Shown here one piece after another: positions 15,356-22,500 of a DNA stretch of 25,755 nt. The position numbers were made by a program, and so were the translations under genes. How positions within the stretch are numbered: the stretch's first letter is position 1; every line of letters begins with the position of its first letter. Source of the stretch: Lachnospiraceae bacterium (GTDB lineage Bacteria; Bacillota; Clostridia; Lachnospirales; Lachnospiraceae); NCBI GenBank assembly GCA_900767585.1, contig CAAFZP010000108.1:1-25755 (forward strand), in the 5' to 3' direction. The notes under the pieces are model-generated. The model was not told where the DNA came from. It worked only from the letters and a program-made list of their open reading frames with translations, and made no database searches.

Positions 15356-15388
15356 AAAAAAATAAGCTGCTTTTCATCAAAGCAGCTT
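15356..15388 (-). terminator. Terminator or attenuator between secG and rnr
   Basis: Stem AAGCTGCTTT (15364-15373) / AAAGCAGCTT (15379-15388) has a 5-base loop. On the minus strand ATTTTTTT follows (15364-15356). It sits between the secG stop and the rnr start, with its T-run touching the rnr ribosome binding site. Confidence 0.85.
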
Positions 15389-15395
15389 GTCTCAT

Positions 15396-15629
15396 TTAGA
15401 TAAACTTGGATGACAGGAATAATGCAAGTGCAAAATAAATCACTCCAAGAACGACTGTAATCTTCTTCAATACAGATTCTTTGGACTTTCCTTTGTTCTT
15501 GCTCCAATAGGTGTCAGCCCCACCGCCACTGATAGCTCCGGACAAACCGCCTTTTCCTTCCTGCATCATAACAATGACTGCCAAGATAACAGATATTACC
15601 AAAAACACTATAATTAACGCTGTTTTCAC
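15396..15629 (-). CDS. secG: Preprotein translocase subunit SecG
   Basis: SecG is a small membrane subunit that assists SecYE during protein export. It has 77 residues with two hydrophobic helices (4-21 and about 56-73) separated by the conserved Gly-rich cytoplasmic loop MMQEGKGGLSGAISGGGADTYWSKNKGKS. The start is GTG 15629 with AAGGAGG 8 bases upstream. Gene order secG-rnr-smpB is widely conserved in Firmicutes. A terminator hairpin separates it from rnr, so rnr may depend on partial read-through. Confidence 0.96.
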   Translation of the reverse strand: MKTALIIVFLVISVILAVIVMMQEGKGGLSGAISGGGADTYWSKNKGKSKESVLKKITVVLGVIYFALALFLSSKFI

Positions 15630-15666
15630 GATAGTTCCTCCTTAATATAATAACTCATACCCGCAT

Positions 15667-15695
15667 ATATTACCATAAGAAGTTTGTAAATTCAA
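15667..15695 (-). promoter_or_regulatory. Sigma-A promoter of secG
   Basis: On the minus strand, TTGAAT (15695-15690), a 17-base spacer, and TAATAT (15672-15667) lie about 40 bases before the secG start codon. The rest of the 160-base gap up to the enolase stop is AT-rich. It shows no strong terminator for eno, only a weak bulged hairpin near 15735-15770. Confidence 0.7.
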
Positions 15696-15789
15696 TATTA
15701 ATTTTACAAAAAATTCAATTTATATGCAAATAATTTATTTTCGGAACTATGTGTGCAGTTATCCGGGCTTAAATCCTAAATACGGTATA

Positions 15790-17079
15790 TCAGGTGGAGC
15801 TTATATTGTAGATTGCAAGTTTCCCTAGCTCCTCCTCTATCCGGAGCAACTGGTTGTACTTCGACGTACGGTCCGAACGACATGGTGCACCAGTCTTGAT
15901 CTGCCCGGCATTCACAGCGACCGCCAGATCCGCGATGAAGGAATCCTCCGTCTCACCGGAGCGATGCGAGATCACTGTGTTATAGCCCGATTTCTTCGCC
16001 AGTTCAATTGCATCCATCGCCTCCGTCAGCGTACCGATCTGATTGTATTTGATCAAAATTGCATTTGCAATCCCATCCTCAATCCCCTTCTTCAGCCGTC
16101 CGACATTCGTGACGAAGAGATCGTCCCCGACAAGCTGTACTTTATCTCCAAGCCGGAATGTAAGCACCTTCCAGCCCTTCATATCGTTTTCATCAAGCCC
16201 GTCTTCAATCGAGTAAATCGGATATTTTCCAATCAGATCCTCGTAATACTGCACCATCTCCTCCGAGTTCCGGTAGATTTCCCTGCCTGCCATACGGCTT
16301 TCACCCGGGAAATAATAAAGTCCGCTCGTCTCATCATACAGCTCACTTGCAGCCGCATCAATGGCAATCTTTACATCTTCATAAGGCTTATATCCTGCCT
16401 CCTTGATTGCAAGCACCAAGTAATCCAGTACCTCCGCAGAGGTTGCAAGGTTCGGTGCAAAACCACCTTCGTCTCCTACGCCGTTTGAAAGTCCATTCTC
16501 ATGCAGCACGCGCTTCAAGGTGTGATAGATTTCCGCACTCATCTCCAGACAGTGCTTGAACGAATCCGCACCGACCGGGGCAATCATGAATTCCTGCAGA
16601 TCCACGGTATTATCCGCATGGCAGCCACCATTTAATATATTCATCATCGGAAGCGGCATTTTCTTCGCATTGATCCCGCCAATATAACGGTATAATGGCA
16701 TACGCAGGGAATTTGCTGCCGCACGGGCAACAGCCAGTGACACTCCCAAGATGGCGTTGGCGCCAAACCGGGATTTGTTCTCCGTACCATCCGATTCTGT
16801 CAGACATTTATCAATCAATGCCTGATTAAACACATCCACGCCAACGAGTCGGTCACTGATGCGTGTATTGACGTTCGTCACCGCTTTTTCAACGCCTTTT
16901 CCCATGTATCTTCGCTCATCATCGCGCAGCTCATGTGCCTCATATTCTCCGGTCGAAGCGCCGGAAGGCACCGATGCGATCGCTGCCGCACCACTCTCTG
17001 TGACGACTTCTACTTCCACGGTTGGATTGCCACGGGAATCTAAGATTTCTCTTGCATGTATATATTTGATCCGATCCAT
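15790..17079 (-). CDS. eno: Enolase (phosphopyruvate hydratase)
   Basis: Enolase converts 2-phosphoglycerate to phosphoenolpyruvate in lower glycolysis. About 429 residues carry all landmarks: AREILDSRGNPTVEVEV, the mobile loop PSGASTGEYEA, and the catalytic Glu in GDEGGFAPN. The metal-binding acids are in KIAIDAAASE, YSIEDGLDEND and LVGDDLFVTN, the catalytic Lys is in ILIKYNQIGTLTE, and SHRSGETEDSFIADLAV follows. Two small departures from the usual pattern are GGCHADNTVDLQEFMI (Cys where Ala is normal) and KYNQ. The start is ATG 17079, 9 bases after GGGAGG. A TTG directly before it is also in frame. It follows the xpt terminator, so it has its own promoter. Confidence 0.96.
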   Translation of the reverse strand: MDRIKYIHAREILDSRGNPTVEVEVVTESGAAAIASVPSGASTGEYEAHELRDDERRYMGKGVEKAVTNVNTRISDRLVGVDVFNQALIDKCLTESDGTENKSRFGANAILGVSLAVARAAANSLRMPLYRYIGGINAKKMPLPMMNILNGGCHADNTVDLQEFMIAPVGADSFKHCLEMSAEIYHTLKRVLHENGLSNGVGDEGGFAPNLATSAEVLDYLVLAIKEAGYKPYEDVKIAIDAAASELYDETSGLYYFPGESRMAGREIYRNSEEMVQYYEDLIGKYPIYSIEDGLDENDMKGWKVLTFRLGDKVQLVGDDLFVTNVGRLKKGIEDGIANAILIKYNQIGTLTEAMDAIELAKKSGYNTVISHRSGETEDSFIADLAVAVNAGQIKTGAPCRSDRTSKYNQLLRIEEELGKLAIYNISST

Positions 17080-17138
17080 CAAAATCAGCCTCCCATAATT
17101 ATTACATCTAAGCTAATTATTTCCGGAACAGAATATTT

Positions 17139-17156
17139 TATACATTGAATTGTATA
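17139..17156. promoter_or_regulatory. Palindrome in the eno promoter region
   Basis: TATACA (17139-17144), six bases, and TGTATA (17151-17156) form a perfect inverted repeat 60-77 bases upstream of the eno start. It overlaps TATAAA, a possible -10 on the minus strand. It could be an operator. An AT-rich palindrome of this size can also arise by chance. Confidence 0.35.
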
Positions 17157-17177
17157 TAGAAATCTGTACAGACACAA

Positions 17178-17215
17178 TAAAAAAGTTCTGTAACTATTTT
17201 CGTTACAGAACTTTT
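17178..17215 (-). terminator. Rho-independent terminator of xpt
   Basis: The 14-bp stem AAAAGTTCTGTAAC (17181-17194) / GTTACAGAACTTTT (17202-17215) has a 7-base loop and six T on the minus strand. It lies 10 bases after the xpt stop. The symmetric A/T flanks could allow some termination in both directions. Confidence 0.93.
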
Positions 17216-17224
17216 CGAATTTTT

Positions 17225-17803
17225 TTAATCCCGGAATTTGATTTCACCGGTTGAATAGTCCATGCTGTCCACAATTGCAAGCGACTCCAGATGATATCCG
17301 AGATTCCGGATTACCTGTCCACCCGGCTGGAAGCCCTTCTCAACGGCAATACCGATGCCTGCAACTTCCGCACCAGCGGATTTCACGATTGAGATAAGTC
17401 CCTGCAGAGCACAGCCGTTCGCAAGGAAATCATCGATGATCAGTACTTTATCCTCAGAATTTAGAAATTTCTTCGATACGATAACCTGATTCTTGCACTT
17501 GTGCGTGAAAGACTCCACCTCTGCCACATACACATCCCCTTCAATGTTGATACTCTTCGACTTCTTCGCGAAAATCACCGGTACATCAAAATGTCTTGCA
17601 ACGATACAGGCGATACCGATACCGGATGCCTCGATCGTCAGAATCTTATTGATCTTTTCCTCTGCAAACCGGCGCTTGAACTCCTCACCGATCTGATCGA
17701 ACAGGCGGACATCCATCTGATGATTCAGAAAGCTGTCGACCTTCAGTACATTTCCTTCTTTTACTATTCCATCCTTTAAGATGCGTTCCTCTAGAAAATT
17801 CAA
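17225..17803 (-). CDS. xpt: Xanthine phosphoribosyltransferase
   Basis: Xpt salvages xanthine by joining it to PRPP to give XMP. The 192-residue protein matches the family length. It carries the PRPP-binding motif VLIIDDFLANGCALQGL at about 120-136 and the family opening VLKVDSFLNHQMD, with ILTIEASGIGIA in the core. The start is TTG 17803, 8 bases after AGGAGG; no ATG or GTG is suitably placed. In many Firmicutes xpt is under a purine riboswitch, but here only 61 bases separate it from gpmI and no riboswitch fits, so it is probably co-transcribed with gpmI. Confidence 0.93.
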   Translation of the reverse strand: MNFLEERILKDGIVKEGNVLKVDSFLNHQMDVRLFDQIGEEFKRRFAEEKINKILTIEASGIGIACIVARHFDVPVIFAKKSKSINIEGDVYVAEVESFTHKCKNQVIVSKKFLNSEDKVLIIDDFLANGCALQGLISIVKSAGAEVAGIGIAVEKGFQPGGQVIRNLGYHLESLAIVDSMDYSTGEIKFRD

Positions 17804-17864
17804 TCTTCTTTCCTCCTGCTATTGTGCACTGTCAGAGACATCGGATGTACAATGCATACACTTT

Positions 17865-19406
17865 TTATCTCACAATCAAAGACTTTCCTGTCATCTCTGC
17901 CGGCTGTGGAAGTCCCATGATCTCAAGTAATGTCGGAGCGATATCAGCTAAGCATCCACCCTCACGAAGCTTTACGCTGTCGTCGTAATTTACAAGGATA
18001 AATGGAACCGGGTTGGTTGTATGTGCCGTATGAGGTGCCTTTGTCTTGTAATCAATCATCTGCTCTGCATTTCCGTGGTCTGCACAGATAAAGAGAACGC
18101 CGTCTACTTCCTTGATTGCTTCTACCGCAGTTCCTACACACTGGTCAACTGTCTCAACAGCTTTTACAGCAGCAGGGATCACACCGGTATGTCCTACCAT
18201 GTCCGGGTTCGCAAAGTTGATGATAATAACATCATACTTGCCGGAACGGATCGCTGCGTTCAGCTTCTCGGATACTTCCGGTGCACTCATCTCAGGCTGC
18301 AGATCGTAAGTTGCAACGGCCGGAGACTTTACAAGTACTCTGTCCTCATCCTTGTTCGGCTCTTCCACACCACCGTTGAAGAAGAATGTAACGTGTGCGT
18401 ATTTCTCTGTCTCAGCGGTACGAAGCTGCTTCAAACCGTTTGCAGCAAGATACTCGCCAAGTGTATTCTTGATCTCCTGCTTCTTGAAAGCGATGATTTT
18501 GTTCGGGATAGACTCATCGTAATCCTTGAAGCATACATATGTCAGTGGAAGCTTTCCACCCTTACGCTCAAATCCTGTAAACTCATCTGCACAGAACGCT
18601 CTTGTGATCTCACGTGCACGGTCCGGACGGAAATTAAAGAAGATAACGGAATCGTTTTCCTTTACCGTTGCAACCGGCTTTCCATCTGCCTCGATAACAG
18701 TTGGAAGAACAAACTCATCTGTCTTATCATTTGCATAAGAATCTGCAACAGCCTGTACAGGATCAGCAGCCTTTACGCCCTCACCATATACCATAGCTGC
18801 ATAAGCCTTCTCTACACGATCCCAGTTGTTATCACGATCCATTGCATAGTAACGGCCGGAAATACTTGCAACCTTACCGACACCGATTTCCTGCATCTTG
18901 TCAACGAGCGCTGCAACATAATCCTTACCAGATGCCGGAGGTGTATCTCTACCATCTAAGAATGGATGTACATATACACGGTCAAAGCCCTGCTTCTTGC
19001 AAAGCTCTAAGATACCATACAAATGTGTATTGTGGCTGTGAACACCACCATCTGACAAAAGTCCCCACAGATGAAGATCGGAATTGTTCTTCTTGCAGTT
19101 TTCGATTGCCTCAAGCATTGCTTCATCCTCGAAGAAATCGCCATCCTCGATTGCCTTTGTGATTGATGTCAGATCCTGGTAAATAATTCTTCCGGCACCA
19201 ATATTCATATGTCCAACCTCAGAGTTACCCATCTGTCCGTCCGGAAGTCCGACTGCAAGTCCGGAAGCATTTCCTCTTACATATGGACACTCTGCCATCA
19301 GCTTATCCATCACAGGTGTGTTTGCCATGTAAATTGCATTACCCTCTGTCTTGTCTGTAATGCCATAGCCATCAAGTACCATCAATACAACTGGTTTCTT
19401 ACTCAT
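17865..19406 (-). CDS. gpmI: 2,3-bisphosphoglycerate-independent phosphoglycerate mutase
   Basis: GpmI interconverts 3- and 2-phosphoglycerate using two manganese ions, the step before enolase. It has 513 residues, the usual length. The first metal-binding Asp is in VLMVLDGYGI. The phospho-acceptor Ser is in DGQMGNSEVGHMNIGAGRI. GRYYAMDRDNNWDR and FNFRPDRAREITRAF contact the substrate. The second metal cluster is in NFANPDMVGHTG, FICADHGNAE and HTTNPVPFILV. AAGGAG lies 7 bases before the ATG. It has a strong promoter and is followed by xpt and eno, so lower glycolysis genes are clustered. Confidence 0.97.
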   Translation of the reverse strand: MSKKPVVLMVLDGYGITDKTEGNAIYMANTPVMDKLMAECPYVRGNASGLAVGLPDGQMGNSEVGHMNIGAGRIIYQDLTSITKAIEDGDFFEDEAMLEAIENCKKNNSDLHLWGLLSDGGVHSHNTHLYGILELCKKQGFDRVYVHPFLDGRDTPPASGKDYVAALVDKMQEIGVGKVASISGRYYAMDRDNNWDRVEKAYAAMVYGEGVKAADPVQAVADSYANDKTDEFVLPTVIEADGKPVATVKENDSVIFFNFRPDRAREITRAFCADEFTGFERKGGKLPLTYVCFKDYDESIPNKIIAFKKQEIKNTLGEYLAANGLKQLRTAETEKYAHVTFFFNGGVEEPNKDEDRVLVKSPAVATYDLQPEMSAPEVSEKLNAAIRSGKYDVIIINFANPDMVGHTGVIPAAVKAVETVDQCVGTAVEAIKEVDGVLFICADHGNAEQMIDYKTKAPHTAHTTNPVPFILVNYDDSVKLREGGCLADIAPTLLEIMGLPQPAEMTGKSLIVR

Positions 19407-19457
19407 TGTTTATCTCCTTTATATTATAATAATTTATTCTTTGTAATTTCCTGTATG

Positions 19458-19486
19458 ATTATATACAGTTATGCGCTATTTTTCAA
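19458..19486 (-). promoter_or_regulatory. Sigma-A promoter of gpmI
   Basis: On the minus strand, TTGAAA (19486-19481), a 17-base spacer, and TATAAT (19463-19458) are near consensus. The predicted start is about 45 bases before the gpmI ATG, consistent with a highly expressed glycolytic gene. Confidence 0.85.
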
Positions 19487-19530
19487 GATTTTTATTTGTA
19501 ATACTCTCTCTAACAATTCTTCACATCTAA

Positions 19531-19565
19531 TCGAAAAGAGGTATATTGAAACCAATATACCTCTT
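19531..19565 (-). terminator. Rho-independent terminator of the large surface protein gene
   Basis: The 13-bp stem AAGAGGTATATTG (19536-19548) / CAATATACCTCTT (19553-19565) has a 4-base loop. On the minus strand a short T-run (CTCTTTTCG) follows. It lies 13 bases after the stop codon at 19578. Confidence 0.85.
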
Positions 19566-19577
19566 CTACAACTTTCC

Positions 19578-22500
19578 TTACTTTATAAACGATTCTCTGC
19601 GTGCTGCAGTGACGTTGTTATATGTATTCGCCGGCGCACCGCTTCCCTTCGGTACGAGCACGATCTGGATACCTTCGAGTCTCTTTGCAAGGCCGGCGGT
19701 TCCGGATGGTTCTCCGTTCTTCGCCCAGTTTAACCAGCCAAATGACTGTGCATGGACTCTGTAATAGATATCGTAATGCTCTGCCATCTCTCCGGTCAGT
19801 GCGATGCGGATTGCTTCGAGACGCTTTGCCTCACCGGATGTTCCGCTCATCTGACCATCCCGTTTCCATGTGTTCGGGTTGCTCTCATTTCCCTGCCAGC
19901 CATACGTCTGTACATGCGTCGTATAGACTACGCTTCCGCTGTATTGCTGGTTTGTGAGACGGATGTTGATTCCTTCGAGTCGTTTTGCTTCTCCGAATGT
20001 TCCGCTTACTGCACCATTTAATTTCCATCCCTGCCATCCGTATGTCCGTACATGTGTCTTGTACATGATATTGGTATCATCTGAATATCCAGGAATCACA
20101 ACATCTCCGGATATGGATGTGACATATGGACGATCCAGATTGGTTCTATCTGTCAGATTCACATCTGCATAGGATAATCCCGGTGCCGGTGTGTTCTTCT
20201 TTACGACAAGGATCTGGATACCTTCGAGTCGTTTTCCCTGTCCGGCTGTACCGGCGCAGGCACCGTTTTTCGCCCAGCCAAGCCAGCCATAAGACTGTGC
20301 ATGCACTCTGTAGTATACATCATACTTATCTTTGTCTTTGCCTGTCAGGCGGATTTTGATCGCCTCGAGACGCTTTGCTTCGCCTTGTGTACCATTCATC
20401 TCGCCATTTGATGACCATGGCAACCAGCCATATGTCTGGCAGTGGGTTGTGTACTGGATACCCAGGTTGCTGTTTCCGGATACGCGGATCTTGATGCCTT
20501 CCAGTCTCTTTGCTCTGCCGGAAGTACCTGCCATAAAGCCATTTACAAACCACTTATTTGCGTCGTTTTCATCACCCTGCCAGCCAATTGACTGTACATG
20601 TGTTGTATAGCGAACCGTTACATCCGGCGTTACTTCCGGCTGTGGTGTAGGATCCGGTTTCGGATCTGGCTGAGGTTTCGGGTCTGGTGTAGGATCCGGT
20701 TTCGGAAGCTTTGCGATTGCCTCCTTTTCAAGAACTGTCTTGCAGACAGTACATTCCTTATGTCTGCTTCCTTCCGCATCGACGGTTGCTGCCTTGTCGA
20801 TGATCCAGTCGCTGGATGTATGAGCAATCATATCCACGGTCTTTCCTTTTTCAAGGACTGTATTACAAATTTTACAATACGTATCACCTGTGTAACCAAG
20901 TGTTGTACATGTAGCTGCCTTCACATTTCGAAGTTCTGTGTCAGCATGGGTACAAGCTGTTTCACGGATTGTAATTTCAAGTTCAGCATAAGTGTTAAAA
21001 TCATCGTTTGCAGTTGCATAAATAAATGTTTTACCCTTCTTTAAAGCTTTTACTTCACCTGTTGCACGATCAACCGATGCAATATCCTCATCTTCACACT
21101 CCCAATAAATAGAGGTATCATCTGCATCATCTGGTGTGACAGTTGCCGAAAGCTTAAATGTGTCACCAACCAGAATGTTAGTAAGATCTTTATCTCCTGC
21201 TGATATCTCAATTTTCTCAACATATTTTTTATCACTGGAATCTGAAATTTTAATAGTTGTATCAGTTTCTACAACTGCCAGTAAATATATTGTCTGTGCA
21301 ACTGATTCTTTGTTCTTAAAGATATATTTTTTAGTAGATGAAGATTCTTCTCCAAAAATTGTTCTGTCTATGTGTCCATCCGAAGATACAAAAGTAATAT
21401 ATCCTTTTGATAATGACTCTGCATCAATCACGATATTGTTGTTTGGCTTGACAACGTATTTGTACAACTTGCCAGACTCAAGAATTCCATGGATTTTGGA
21501 AATTCCATTGTCGTATGTATCAGTATCATAATAGTAATAGTCTTTTCTACCTGTACTCAACAATACATTGCTACCCATCACCAATTCGGTTGCTTCATCA
21601 TCATTTTTTGTTATACGACGATTATCTGTAGTGTCAGATAATGTGAGATACACATTTGCATTCAAATTATCTGGATCAGCAGTTACAACCAGATATTTTT
21701 TCTCCCCTGCATCTAAGTAAATTTCTGATCTGGAAGATATTTTTGTACTTTCAAAGTCATCAATCAGATATGCTGCATGATTTACATCTGCATTGTCTGC
21801 TGTCAAAGTAAGTGTGTAATCTCCCGGTGTATCAAGGCAATAAACCTTCGCATATGCAAATTCTTTTTTATTATAATAATTTGTATAATAATTTGTATTA
21901 TTAATCAATTTCTTTGCATAGGATGGATTCGTTTCATCATAACGGAAAGTCGTTTTTCCTTTGACAAGCTTTTCTGCAGACGCATATCTGGATGTCACAG
22001 ATTCAGACTTTTCTATTTGAATTGCGAAACTTAGGATATTTCTACTATATCCCGTATTTCCAGTCCAGATATAGAAAGTTTTTTCTTTATCTGTATCATT
22101 GACGATATTATTGTAATCAACAAATGTCTCTGCATCATCTGAATAAACGCAAATATCAAAACCATAATATGACTTTAATAGATAACTTGTATATGGTGAA
22201 ACTGTTATTTTATGAAGATTACCAAAACCACCTTCTGTCATCCACTTCGTCTGATATGCATATATCTGGTTAAGATATTTTGTTTTAAACTTACCAGCCT
22301 GGATTTCAGCATCAGTGATTGGAACCGCTTTATCTTTCAAGGTTTGAATTCCGGGTGCATCTTTTAAAATAATTGTACGTTCCACGTTCTCTGACTCATC
22401 TGCATAACATAAGTAATACACACCTTCATAATATGCATTATGTTCATAGTTTTGCTGGTTGTAGCATGCCGGATTCCAATCTGCATCATATTCTATGACA

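Noticed and set aside
15343..15507. In-frame N-terminal extension of RNase R
   Set aside because: It runs back over the terminator and secG, whereas ATG 15342 has GGGAGG at the right distance and the normal family start.
15964..16488. 174-codon open frame on the plus strand
   Set aside because: Antisense to enolase, no motif and no start signals.
17804..17864. Purine riboswitch expected before xpt
   Set aside because: The gap to gpmI is only 61 bases and shows no conserved aptamer core or terminator.
18021..18959. 312-codon open frame on the plus strand
   Set aside because: It lies fully antisense to gpmI, is Cys/Leu/Ser-rich without domain motifs and has no ribosome binding site; it is a shadow of a conserved gene.
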